DNA from: Phellopilus nigrolimitatus | Taxonomy: Eukaryota; Basidiomycota; Agaricomycetes; Hymenochaetales; Hymenochaetaceae | Assembly (NCBI GenBank): GCA_021029095.1 | Contig: JAJOHG010000024.1 | Span: forward strand, 248,001 to 312,000 | Direction of reading: 5' to 3' | Length of the DNA: 64,000 bases | Shown: positions 36,280-47,999 of the stretch, in pieces | Layout: every line of letters begins with the position of its first letter | How positions within the stretch are numbered: position 1 is the first letter of the stretch | Notes under the pieces: model-generated | Told to the model about the DNA's origin: nothing | What the model saw: the letters and a program-made list of their open reading frames with translations, nothing else | Database searches by the model: none | Position numbers and translations under genes: made by a program

Positions 36280-37344
36280 ATGACTGCGCATACAGTCCCA
36301 ATTCCTGCTCTGCAATGCGTTCCGAAGGCACTACACGAAAACCTTCTTCACCGCATCCCAGGAGAAAGGAAAGTGCATCCTTATCGGTTCACTCCTGTGA
36401 AAAGGCAGCAATGGAGATGGAATCCTGATTCGATTGAAGGCAATTCCTTCGCTCCGTCCACAGCCGACGGCAAGTTCGTGACCGCTAGTCCAACCGACGA
36501 CTTTTCACAGTTCATTCGAATTGACAAGCGCATCATCGTTGGAACATACAGCTTATCGTGTTACCTGAAATCGGTACAGATGGACATTTCTTCTGTCGCG
36601 GATGTCCTGGAAATACTTCGAGTTTCGCCCGCGCTGGAGAAACTCACGGCAAACATCCACCTTTCCGAACCGTTATCTGGAGAGGACGTCACCGTGTCAC
36701 AGTCTCATAATCTTTCAAGGTTATCGCTTAAGTTCGATTCTGGAGAAGACCACGCAGTGAAATATTTACTGGATCGCATCCAGTCGTCTCCCGCTCTGGA
36801 GGAGCTCAGTATCGAGATTTACGAAACTGAAGATGACGATTCGTTACCTTGCGGGATCGCAGAGTTTCTGCGGCGCTCTGGAGCGTCACTCATTCGCTTC
36901 AATATACGTGCGAAAACGGTCGTTTCCGAGGGCGAGATTCTCGAGTGTTTGCGCCTCTCACCCCGGTTAAAGCACCTTCGTTTGGTGGACTGGGCCTTCA
37001 CGTTTACATCCGAGATACTCGGTGCTCTGACCCCAGAAATTGTGGAGGATATCGATACGGATACTGTGCATGTGTGCCCTGTACTTGAGTCCGTTGTTTT
37101 CGAGGGATGCAGATTGGGGAACCTCGCCGAGCACGTTTATAACCTAATTGTCTCTCGATGGTGGGTCTCTGGCCTCAAACAAAGTCACTTGCGGGAGGTT
37201 ATACTTGTGGATTCGGGATTGATGGAGGAGATAATGGAGGAGGAGGACATCCTGGCTTGCATTGAGGAGGGACTAGTAATGAAAGTTTCTAACTCCAACT
37301 CCTTCTCTCACGGTGTTCGGTTAGTTGCGAACAAGATAATGTAA
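36280..37344 (+). CDS. LRR protein lacking an F-box, 354 aa
   Basis: Single frame with a TATATAAA box at 36183-36190, about 90 bp before the ATG. Residues from about 90 onward align with the LRR half of the F-box protein at 34016: VLEILRVSPALEKL, YLLDRIQSSPALEEL, CGIAEFLRRSGASL, ILECLRLSPRLKHLRLVDW and LIVSRWWVSGLKQ. The first 90 residues are unrelated and contain no F-box. It is probably a paralog that lost or exchanged its N-terminus, and without an F-box it should not join an SCF complex in the usual way. Confidence 0.75.
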   Translation: MTAHTVPIPALQCVPKALHENLLHRIPGERKVHPYRFTPVKRQQWRWNPDSIEGNSFAPSTADGKFVTASPTDDFSQFIRIDKRIIVGTYSLSCYLKSVQMDISSVADVLEILRVSPALEKLTANIHLSEPLSGEDVTVSQSHNLSRLSLKFDSGEDHAVKYLLDRIQSSPALEELSIEIYETEDDDSLPCGIAEFLRRSGASLIRFNIRAKTVVSEGEILECLRLSPRLKHLRLVDWAFTFTSEILGALTPEIVEDIDTDTVHVCPVLESVVFEGCRLGNLAEHVYNLIVSRWWVSGLKQSHLREVILVDSGLMEEIMEEEDILACIEEGLVMKVSNSNSFSHGVRLVANKIM

Positions 37345-37672
37345 TAAAAGCAGTCTGCATAATCTTAGCTTGTACTAGCATGATTTCTGGATAAAATTGC
37401 GCCTTCTGATCGAATAGCGAGCAGTTGCAAGTTTGTGGCTTGAGAGTACTTTCGCGGCGTGGGAATGCTGACTAGCAACTTTCCAAATTTATCGGAAGAA
37501 ATGATCGACGTGTGCGCGCAGTCTGGTCATTACTTGCGACGTCGACCTCCGTGCGCTCCATCCGTCCATTCGTCGACATTACAACACGCTCGAACTCCAA
37601 AGAAGCTGAAAAAGCACAAACATCTTCAAAGACTAGAAATTCGGTCCAGCTGGCCACACAAATCGTAAGGAA

Positions 37673-39530
37673 ATGGCGAAGGGAAAGAACCTGAATCCGG
37701 CGGACGCGCATAGTGAGCTCACTACATGACTCTTGTACGAAGACGGATGATAGAACGTGCTTAGGAAAGGCTCTTCGAAAAAAGGAACTCAAGAAGGCGA
37801 GCTGGAGAGTATGTCCGTCTGCAGGGTTAGCTGTTGACATGCGCCATCTACCAGAATAAAACGGAGAGACAGAAGAACAGGGATTTCGCGCTGGTGAAGA
37901 AGGATACGGGAGGTGAGCTCGCTCTCGGAAATAACCTCTTTTTTTCCGTATATTCTGAAGACACTTTGCAGAAATTGACGATGAGATCGCGGAGCTCGAG
38001 AAGGTTACCGAGCAGACCTCTGCACAGAAAGCGCGTATCGCAGAACTGAAGGCAGAGTTGGTACGGATTACCAAGAAGAAAGAGGAGTATGTCGAGGCGC
38101 ATCCAGAACAGCGGGGTCTTGTGTATCGGCGGCGTGGAGGACGCGAGAAGGAGGGCGAAGGCGAAGAGGAGAAAGCATCCAGACCTCCCGCGAAGACAAA
38201 GCGGAACATCTTCAATAAGAACGGTTTGCCACGACATCCTGAAAGAAGCGTCTACTTCGACCCAATTATGAACCCTTATGGCATGCCACCGCCTGGGATG
38301 CCCTATGTCGAAAGAGGTACGTTTTCAATTATATTTTTACGTGCTTTGAGTTCTCTGACAAAGTTTGGCATATTAAGCATTGCTACCCGGTGAGATTGAT
38401 AGCGAAGTAGAGGAAGGAAATGAATCCGAAAATGGAGGTTCGTCTTCGCGATTCCGTTTGTCCATTTAGCTCGAAGATACGGTGCTAACAAACAGGGTTA
38501 GATGATTCGGACGATGATATCGCAATGCCTGAGGGCCCGCCGCCGGGTGGAGAGACTGGTGGTGCCGAAAGCGATGATGACGATATACCCATGCCTGAAG
38601 GCCCTCCACCGACAAGATCAGACGAAGGTAATGTCCTCAAATTGACGATCTTCTTCGGTTTACGCTAATGTGTGATGCTGCGTAGGACTTTCACCTTCAT
38701 TGCCACCGCTTCCTCCTGGACCTCCGCCTCACACTCCAGACCTTCCTCCGCCTATGCCTCCGCTCGCACCAAATCTGTACCCGCAAATGATCCATCAGGC
38801 CGGACCATCATCGTTTCTACCACCGATGCACCTCATGGGCGCCCCTCCCTTCCCTCCGCACGGTTTTCCTCCACCGCCTCCCCCACCCGGCTTTGCAACT
38901 AACAACCTCCCGCCACCCCCACCAGGATTTTACCCCCGCCGTGCGCAGTCAACATCCGCCATGCAGGATCCGCTTTCGGCCATTCCGCACCAGACGTACC
39001 AGGCTCACCGAGAGACGCGGCAGGGACCACTTTCAACACCAGCGTCTTCATCTGTGGCATCTCCGCCTTCTTCGCTTCCGCACAACCCGAATCTACCACC
39101 GCGTCCGCCTGCACCCGGTATCGCGAGCAGAAGTGAAGATGCGACAGTGTCCGCAGCGCCTCAACTTCGTGACTTTAAGAAAGAGAGTACTGCGTTCCTG
39201 CCTGCTGCGCTGAAACGCAAAAAGGGTGCAGGTGGGACAGGTGCAAGCGGGCGCATCAATGCTGCACCGTCGCTAGGCACGGACGCGAGTGGAACCGGCG
39301 TTGACACTGACGCATTGCCGAGCGACGCACAACCGAAACCAGACCTGCTTGGCATGTTGAAGGAGAAGTTTGGGCCGATGCCGGGCGCGCCCACCGGGGA
39401 CGCAGTTGAAGGCGACGCGGGAGTGAAGAGGAGGAAGCTCGAAGTAGCTGCAGGCGCAAACTCGAAGCCAAAGGACGACTATGGCAAGTTTCTCGCGGAG
39501 ATGGGCGACATTCTGGGCCCTGCATCATGA
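37673..39530 (+). CDS. WBP11-type pre-mRNA splicing factor
   Basis: Seven exons: 37673-37712, 37765-37796, 37855-37912, 37972-38316, 38378-38437, 38502-38627 and 38686-39530, 1506 nt, 501 aa. The N-terminal WBP11 domain reads KGKNLNPADAHRKALRKKEL, then KKNKTERQKNRDFALVKKD. Acidic stretches and repeated MPEGPPP motifs follow, then a long proline-rich part (PPLPPGPPP, PPPPPPPGF). The end has FLPAALKRKK and DDYGKFLAEMGDILGP, matching the family. WBP11 acts in the spliceosome and binds WW domains by its proline runs. Intron 2 uses a GC donor (GCGAGC). A GT donor 12 nt downstream also keeps the frame but would insert ASWR into a conserved segment and leave a 46-nt intron. Confidence 0.9.
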
Positions 39531-40578
39531 TACCAAGCGAACGAGCTCAGCATGGTATATCTTGGGCGTGGACTCAACTCGGCGATCGACGTTCGGGCGA
39601 CCTTGACTTTTTTCAAAGCAAATGTCCAGGGAAATGTCCGAGGAAAAGTTTATATACCTGTTCGACAAATCGTCCTGATTATGCTCAGAGTTACTACAAG
39701 GTACCGCTAGAGTGCAGCAGCTCCTTCCGTGATCCGTACATGATGCGTCTCATCTGCAACCACGAAGGTACGAATTAAAATATAACTATTGTTAGGTTGT
39801 GTTCATCGTGGCAAGTGCTCAGAAGACACGTCAAATTCTATCTTTGATTTGTGAAGTTCAGGGCAGCGGTGCCATTAAAATTTGTATTGGAAGCAATTGT
39901 CTGTTTACTCCTGTGAGATTAGTCAGCTTCGGCGTAATATGTCATGCAAAACAAGAAACGTCCTCTGATCAGGTCAGCTGTGTACTTGTGCTTCAATTAG
40001 AGGATGGCTAAATCGAATTATGAATATTTAGATGCTTTTGTGCGAGTGCAAGTCGGAGAATCCTCTCGTTTACTACCCTTGCAAGGTTAAAAGATCTCCG
40101 GCGAGTTTCGTATGCTTTTCCACAGGTTTCAATTGCTGGCTTGTCACCTGCACGTCTTGCCTACGCCATTCGAGCTTTCTGTATTGGTTTCTGAACGTCC
40201 TAGATTCAGCCGGCCCGCTCTTTAAGTCTTCTCTTGCAGCTCGCTGTCTGGCTTTCTCGACGATAAAATCTACTGGACCAGCCATGCGGTCGAGAACGAT
40301 GATAAGAGCCACATTTTATAAAGCAGAAGCAGCTGAGAAACCAAGTACTTGCTTCGTTCTCGATTGACTAAATTGCTTGGGCCAACCTCTGCTCAGAAAT
40401 AATACTAAGAGCTCTATTTCGGTATAAGGAACTGACGATATGGAGCTAAGCAAGCTCTGGAAGTTTGCTCTAAAAGCGCTTGGCGCTGTTTAAAGAGCGC
40501 GGTTTGGTAAATTATTTTCGTGAGCTTGTACTGTGCGATCGCTTTCCCCACTCCCCTTCAGTGCGGAAACTAGTCAAT
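39531..40578. other. Intergenic, no gene supported
   Basis: Short open frames on both strands, the best being 79 codons on the minus strand (40312-40073, basic and Gln/Arg-rich), without recognised family or splice structure. Nothing else seen. Confidence 0.4.
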
Positions 40579-42722
40579 ATGGGTGTCGGCGCCGCACCCG
40601 CCCCAGAACAGGGAGAGGATTTCCACTATCTCGTTGATACCTCCAAGAAGTGGTACAAGAATCGGAGGCTAGTTGTGCTGAACTTATGGATCCTCCTCTT
40701 GTGGGTACCGTTTATTCCATATTGCTCCTTGATTTTCTGATGAAGGAATCTCCCTGCCAGGCTGATCACGTCAACAGCCAACGGATATGATGGGAGCATG
40801 ATGAGTGGGTGACACCCTCTCGCTATTGATAACTGTACCACCTGACCTGCTGTTGTATTTTTGCACCTTTGTATTGAAGATGGCCTGCAGCTCATCGACC
40901 AATGGGAATCGGCGTTTGATCACCCCAGCGGGTCCAAACTCGGTCTTTTAGGCGCAATCCAGAACATCGGTTCGCTCTCATCTCTACCCTTGACGCCGTA
41001 TTTTTGCGATGGTCTCGGCCGCAAGAGGACGATCTTTTTCGGTGCGACCATCGTCATTGCTGGCGCGATCATCCAGACAGCTAGCCAGAGTGTGAACATG
41101 TTTATCGGTTCGCGGTTTATGCGTGAGTGGGGGCGCTCTTCGTAGCCTAGAACAAAACCCATGAATGAGAAAACTACAGTTGGATTCGGCCTGGGATTCT
41201 GCACTGCTGCTTCACCCATGCTAGTCACCGAAATTGCGTATCCGTAGGTCTTCAACGTCTTCACTGAGTAGTGTTTAATGATTAATTGTACTTATTTCAG
41301 CACGCAGCGTGCGCCGATCTCGTCGGTGTACAATGCGCTCTGGCCTGGAGGCGCTGTTGTGTACGTATTTATGCTCAATCCCCAATTTACAATTTCATTT
41401 ATTATCATGAGTGCCAAACAGTGCGTCATGGGTGACCTTCGGCACCTTCCACATCAACAGTTCATGGGCATGGCGTATTCCTTCCGCAATTCAGGCTGTA
41501 CCTTCCGTCCTCCAATTCTTCCTTGTCCTCTGGGGCCCCGAAAGCCCGCGCTGGCTCGTTGCACATAACAGGGAAGACGAAGCGCTGCAGGTGCTTGCCT
41601 ACTACCATGCGAACGGTAATGCGGAGGACCCGCTTGTGCAATTCGAGTACGAGGAGATCAGGGCCGCCATTGAGAATGAGAAGATACAAAAGCAGACGGG
41701 CTGGCTGCAGCTCGTACGCACGCCCGGAAACCGCCGCCGCATGCGCATCATCGTCGCTATCGCGTTCTTCTCGCAGTGGAGCGGCAATGGGCTTATGTGA
41801 GTGCATCTATTTTGCTTCGTTCTGACTTAGATGTAGGATTGATGAGTGTTTTATCTGTATGAAGCTCATACTACCTCAACCAAGTTTTTGACACTATCGG
41901 CAGTGCGTTCACCACCCTATTCTATGCTTGAATTGCTTCTAAACTATTTCATCATCCCTAGTTACCAATAGAGTCGAACAGCTTCTTATCAGCGCCTTTC
42001 TGAACCTGTGGTCGCTCATTTTCTCCGTGCTGGGGGGTCTCTTCTGCGATAAATTGGGGCGGCGCCCACTCTTCCTCATATCCACCGCGGGCATGCTCCT
42101 TTTCTTCGTGCTGCAGACGGTGTGCTCAAGTCAATACGCGCTCCACCAGAATAAAAGTGCGGGAAACGCGGTCATCGCGTTTATCTTCTTGTTTAGTGCT
42201 GCTTACTCGATTGCGTGGCAGCCGCTCATTACAAGCTACACGATTGAGATCCTGCCGTTTAATCTGAGAGCAAAGGGCTACACGGTGTTCGCGTTTGCGC
42301 TTTCCGCGTCCCTTGTGTTTAACCAGTACATTAACCCCATCGCACTCGCTGCGATCTCATGGAAATACTATGTGAGTCAATTTTATAATGCATTGTCGCA
42401 GTACGTCTAACGAATACCTCGGCAGATCGTGTACTGCGCGTGGATCGCCTTCGAGCTTGTCTTTGTGTACTTCTTCGTCGTCGAAACAAAGAACCGCACG
42501 CTCGAGGAGACTTCTGTGTACGCTCTATGCTCCTGTTCTCTTATGCTTCGCTTATCGCTGTTTTGGGTTACTAGTATCTTCGACGGCGCCGAAAGCGTCT
42601 TGTTCGTGAAGCACAAGGCTGCTGCCAATGCCGGGCTCGAAGGCGCTGGAGTTTCTGAGCTTCGGAGCGAGAAGGATGAGAAAGATATCACGTCCGTCGA
42701 TGTGGATATCAGAAAGCTGTAA
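40579..42722 (+). CDS. MFS sugar transporter (lactose-permease-like)
   Basis: Ten exons: 40579-40700, 40761-40804, 40880-41122, 41180-41243, 41301-41360, 41422-41796, 41865-41902, 41962-42371, 42426-42517 and 42575-42722, 1596 nt, 531 aa. It has twelve-helix sugar porter hallmarks: NGYDGSMMNGLQ in helix 1, DGLGRKR after helix 2, WGPESPRWLV before the central loop, DKLGRRP after helix 8 and VETKNRTLEETS after helix 12. Both ends are cytosolic and the tail is acidic and lysine-rich. It should bring a mono- or disaccharide into the cell by proton symport. The substrate cannot be read from sequence. Every intron joins in frame, and a 38-nt exon encodes SYYLNQVFDTIG. Confidence 0.92.
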
Positions 42723-42751
42723 TGTGAATTTATTGAATGACACCAAGTAAA

Positions 42752-43188
42752 TCACAGAGCGGATTCATAAACTTGATATGTTTTCTCAACCCGCTTCCTC
42801 CGCGCATCTTGGATATTGCGCTCACGGTCATCCAAAGTGTGCATTCTGTAGTGATAAATGGCATTGCCTAAGCAACCAAAAGTAACGAGCGGTTGCCACA
42901 CGAATGTTGTCCGTTGTCGAGCCTGATCATTACTTAGAGGTCTTTTGCTATCAATCCAAAGGGCGATTAAAGAACGAACGTTCCTTGGGATGATAATAAG
43001 CGAGTGGCGTGTGAAGTGATACATAGCCGGGAAAATGTCCGACTCGGTATGGGGGCTAGCGGATTTGTCATGCATCGGGTACATGTACAAGTGGTAATCG
43101 ATCGATGCTGCCTAAAACAGAGAAAATGAGTCGGTTTTTTTTTTCATTTTTAACGGAGCCAATCACTTACGTAGCACAAATTATACAT
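42752..43188 (-). CDS. Unknown small protein, about 125 aa
   Basis: Two exons are supported: 43188-43171 and 43111-42752, joined across an intron with GTAAGT donor and TTTTAG acceptor that contains a poly-A run. The product reads MYNLCYAASIDYHLYMYPMH and ends with the basic helical stretch RERNIQDARRKRVEKTYQVY. No family is recognised. The first exon may be longer or preceded by another. It is convergent with the transporter gene, with only about 30 bp between the stops. The rest of 43189-43950 shows no supported gene. Confidence 0.45.
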
Positions 43189-43951
43189 CCACGGCGTATT
43201 TGTTTCTCCTTCATTAAATTATAGCTCAACAATATGTATATCGTGAGCATGAGTCAATGGCAAGTAAATGCTTCCTTTGGGTGCTTGCAACTCCTAGAGG
43301 ATACGACGGCGAAGCGGCAATGCACAGCAAAGTTAATTTTTACGGCAGGTGTTACGCCGTGTTACTCTGTGCTATGCACTTGCTAAGCAAGCGGGGTTTG
43401 ATCCTCGGAATGATATTTGCCACTCGGATTAGTAGCAAAAGACCTCTATTCGGATACTTGAAAAGCTTCTCGATATTTGGGCGCAAACGACGACGAAGAG
43501 CCACTGGAACACCTTGAGAGAATGGTAGAGACGTGAAAGCTTGCCTTAGTAAAACGACTCATGAAAGTTTCGTCCTCGCGTCTTGGCGCCGTGCTGAATC
43601 TTTTCAAGGTGAAACAGAAGAACGTTTCTTCCGTATGTTCATTTTGTGGCTTATGGACAGAAATTTGTGTAAGCATTGAAGCAAATTCTGCAATGATATG
43701 GGGATTACCGCTGTTTGTTGCGGAGTAACAAAGTTTAGGATGAACGGGTATTCAGATTCCCGGCTTACGACGATTTCGATATCAGAAAAGTTCGATTTTG
43801 AATGTCGATTCGTCGCGAACACCGGATCGAAAACAATCCATTTCCCTTTTTAGATAAACCGACTATTATTGATGGAATCATTGCCGATCCCACGTTTGAT
43901 GCCGAAGACCATCGCTTCGAAGTTCGCCCGCCATGCATCGCTTTCCACCAA

Positions 43952-44016
43952 AAATGCTGTGACAAACATGAGAATTGATGTGACCAGAAAAACAATGGTA
44001 TCGCGCCCATCGACCC
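43952..44016 (+). promoter_or_regulatory. Conserved block upstream of glutaminase copy 4
   Basis: The reverse complement of this block matches the element at 2563-2618 upstream of copy 1 at close to 90%, including the word GGTCACATCAATTC and CGATGGGCGCGATA. It ends 79 nt before the ATG at 44095, the same spacing as in copy 1. It keeps this identity although the two genes have diverged at many coding and intron sites. Confidence 0.5.
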
Positions 44017-44094
44017 TGGAATCTCGTGCCCGGTGGGCGCGACAGTCGCTGCCATTTTGCTTCCAACTGTCATGTCGGCCTGAATGCCCTCATA

Positions 44095-47000
44095 ATGCTG
44101 CACGTCTTTTTCGCATTTCTCCTTTCCGCCGCGCGTGTGGTTGCGCAGAACGGACCCAAGGCTTGGAGCGCGGCTCCCTTCAACCCGCCCTCGCTCCCCC
44201 TCGCCGTCAAATCCCCCTATGTCAACATCTGGGCGCCGCAAGGAAACGCGCCTGCACCGCTGAACCAAGCCTGGCCGAGATATTGGGCAGCCGACTTGGC
44301 TGTGAGTTATCTCGATGTAAAATTTACTTGGGAACTGAGCTTTTCCACGCTTTTCGTTCAGATCACTGGATGGTATGCTTCTGTCCGGGTCGACGGCACG
44401 GCCTACATGTTGCTAGGTGATGCAACAGTACCTTTGTTAATCAATGCCAATCAGACTGCTGTCCAGTTTACTCCTACTCGGACTTCCTATATATTTAATG
44501 CGGGGCCCGTGAGCGTTAACGCGACATTCCTGAGTCCAATCGAGGTACGCTTCAAGTGAACAGTGCGCTATTTTTTCGGTCTGAACGTTCCAACTTTAAG
44601 CCCACCGACCTCGCTCGACATTCCTTGCCCTTCTCTTACTTCTATTTGTCTGTCCAATCCTCTGACGGTAAATCTCATGATGTGCAAGTGTACTCGGATG
44701 TTTCTGGAGGTATGCCTTCATTTGCTATCATAACCGAATTTCCTCAAGTAATCGATCTTGGTGTGGTATACTTTAGAATGGATCACTGGAAACGTCGCCT
44801 TACAAGCAAAATGGTCGGCCTTCCAAGACAACGAACTCGTTTACTTGCAGATGGAGCTCGCCTCGCCCGGCCCATACCAAGAAATAGACGATCACCCTCA
44901 AGATGCCACGTTATACCACTCTATTAAGAATGTAGGTCATTATTAAGATCATGCAGTCGTTTTCTAAAAGTCGGCGATTTCTTATTTCAACAGAGCAATA
45001 GCGTGTCATGGCAGATTGGTCCAGCCGACAACATTCGCAGCTTCTTTGCAAACGGCACCGGTCTGAACGGGCAAAGCGAACCCACGTTCCATGCGGTCAA
45101 TTTGTACGTCTATCTAGTCATCCGCATCCTCTACATATTTTCTCATCCGAAGTTTTGTTTTCCTTTCATAGTCCTTATGAGACGCTCGGAATCGCTGTTG
45201 ACCTCGGCAGCATCACAACGACGAACGAACCCGTTGTTTATGCGGTGGGTGTCGTGCGCGATCCAGTGATCAAGTACACGAACGCCAAGGTGCAAGTAGA
45301 GACGCGCAGTGCCTTCTATTGGTCCAAGTTTACAAATATTCATGACGCTGTACGTGACGTTTTCGAGACTCCCTTGCTGGTTCTTTACTTTTGCTTCTGA
45401 AACTAGTTATCTTGAGAAGCTGATTTCACTTTCGCTTGTTTTTCTTTCGATATGTTCAGATCGAGGACGTCCTCAACGAATTTGACGATGCGCTCAGTGC
45501 GGCTGTTGCGCTCGATGCGCGGATCCTCGGCGACGGCAGTAAAATCTCGAGCAACTATGCGGACCTGCTCGCGCTCGCAACGCGGCAGGCCATGGGCGCA
45601 TTCGAGTACACGCTCGTAAAGGACAGCAGTGGAAAGTTCAACATGTCAGATATCAAGGCTTTCATGAAGAACTTGGGACTCGTCGGGTCGGGACGGTGAG
45701 CCCTATGTCTTTTTGTTGAAAAGCGCCCTATAAGTGACTGAAAATGCTGCGGCCCTGCTCGTGTTAGGATTAATTCGGTAGATGTGATTTACGCTGCGCT
45801 GCCGGTCTTTATCTATCTCAACCCGGCTATTGTGGGATATCTACTCAGTCCGCTCTTGGATTATCAGTCGAGCACGCAGTACCAAAACGCTTATGCTGCA
45901 CAGGGCCTAGGCGAGTAATTCTATGAAGAAGGTGTGAAGTATTGTCTGATATCACACCCATCCAGGCCCATTTTACCCAATTGCTTCTGGAGACTTTCAA
46001 GGGCACAACCAGAAGATTGAGGGTGAGTGACCACGAGTATTATTTTAACAATATTCATTGACCATTCGTGCCATTCATAGAATCAGCGAATATGTTGATC
46101 CTGAGCCTGGCTCACGCACAGTTCTCTGGTGATGGGACGCTGATCGGACAGCACGTAAGTTCAACCCTTCGTCTCGCATGTAATTGAGTGTATAGTAACG
46201 AACCATTGATTACAGTATGATCTCCTGAACGGCTGGGCGAGCTTCCTTGTCAACAACTCGATGGCACCTGGCGATGAGTGAGCACAAAACGGTTTCGTAA
46301 CTATTCCTTCTAGCGGACTAACTCGAGTTCGCACGTAGGACCACGTCGAGTTCAGACGGCATTTCAGCGACGAATCAGACTAACCTTGCACTGAAGGGCA
46401 TCCTAGGCATCAGCGCGATGTCAAAGATCAGCGACTTCACGGGGCGCTCCGACGATCAGAGTCATTATCAGGTACGTTTCAATCTCCCCGCGTAGTTCTC
46501 GATCGACTACTGAACTTGTCCCATACGACCCTCGAACAATGTGTGCTGGACGCAGAGTGTTGCGACGCAGTATGCACAACAGTGGACGAGCCTTGCGTCT
46601 GCGTCCGACGGCTTGGTATCGAGTTTTGGCTCGGGTTCGTCCGGAATCATGTACAACCTGTTCGCAGACAAGCTTCTCCAGCTGAATTTGATTGGAGATT
46701 CTGTGGGTGCTTATCTTGATTTTTCTGCTACATCATACTTATGGAACTATTTTATGCAGGTGTACAACTTGCAAACCTCATACTGCAAGACACAGGCTTG
46801 TAGGTCATATTTTCCTGTTTAGTTGCGTTCTTACTGACATGTTTTGCTCTTAAATCAGCGGCGAACTCGTTTGGCATTCCACTGGACAGTGGCAACTCGT
46901 CGCTCGCTCGATCAGGTTGGTCATTCGAAGTATTCCTCCTTGTACCCGTGGTCAACGAAGTCCGTGTTTTAGACTGGACCATGTTCGCCGCCGCTATTGT

Positions 47001-47999
47001 CACAGACACTTCTGTGCGGGACTCAATGATCTCGCTCCTCCATTCATACGCCTCGCCTAACCTTGAAAACCTGCCATTTGCCGTTATGTATAACCCAACT
47101 AATGGCCACCAGCTTGGAGGCATTAATAGGCACGTTCAAATCCTGTTATTCGTTTCAAAACAATATACTGACTATCGATGTGCTTTGTATCTATTAGTCC
47201 TGCGCAAGGAGCTATGTTCGCTCCGCTTGCCCTGAAGTACGTTAATATATCACTATTATTAAAAGCGATGCGGGCTGACTAGCCCCACAGCGTTGCTTTG
47301 CAACCAGTGAGCTTTGGTGGCCCCGCTTCGAGTGACAACAAAAAGAGGAAGGGCATGATTGCTGGCGCAACCGTCGGAGCCCTCGCATTAGTCGGGCTGA
47401 TCGCTGGTATCTGCGTCTTATTATATCGTCGCCGCGAGCAGGGACCGAAGGGCAGCTACAATCGTGCAGACCGCATCGAACGCCTTAAGCCGACGACTTA
47501 CACCTCTGACTCCGTGCTCGAGCCTCTTAGCCAGACTGTGCATCGCGATATGCACGACATGCGCAACCAGCCTGGGACGACGCGATATATGAGTTCGGAC
47601 AGTATCGATGTGGGTGAACTTCCTGGCCAGGTCACCGTACCCGCTGCCGGTAGAGCCGTGCCGTACGGAGTTGTCACGCCATTTGTGGTGCAGAGTGCAA
47701 GGCAGCATGATGTCGATGCGGATAGCGATGCTGTGTCGACTGTGCTGTCACGGAACAGGTCATCAGACGTCAGTAGGTGGATGGGCAGTTCAGGGGGCAG
47801 AAGCGCGGCGAGCATGAGCCCCCCGCCTGTGCCAGATCCCAAAACAGTCGTGCAGCAAGAGGAGCTAAGGTCGGAGGTGGACAATCTGCGGAGAGAGATC
47901 GAGCGGATAAGAGAAGAGACTGCGGTGCTTGGCGAAGCACCACCTCCCTCTTACGATGCTGACCTTACGAACTCGCTAAGGACTACAGGCTCGCCGTAG
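44095..47999 (+). CDS. GtaA-like glutaminase, copy 4 (membrane-anchored, 931 aa)
   Basis: Eighteen exons: 44095-44301, 44362-44544, 44601-44709, 44777-44931, 44994-45103, 45172-45349, 45460-45695, 45768-45910, 45966-46022, 46081-46154, 46216-46277, 46339-46471, 46556-46702, 46760-46799, 46859-46915, 46973-47129, 47198-47236 and 47291-47999; 2796 nt. Order: signal peptide (about 1-18), DUF5127-type N-terminal region, DUF4965/DUF1793 catalytic region (NPAIVGYLLSPLLDYQS, ESANMLILSLAHAQFSGDG, DWTMFAAAIVTDTSVRDS), one membrane helix (about 716-740) with RRRE stop-transfer, and a 190-aa cytosolic tail with coiled coil and PPSY (914-917). Introns 8 and 16 have GC donors (GCGAGT and GCACGT), where the tandem copies have GT. 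It is inverted relative to copies 1-3. Confidence 0.92.

Noticed and set aside
37472..38215. Minus-strand frame of 247 codons
   Set aside because: It is antisense to WBP11 exons, whose spliced product matches a conserved family.
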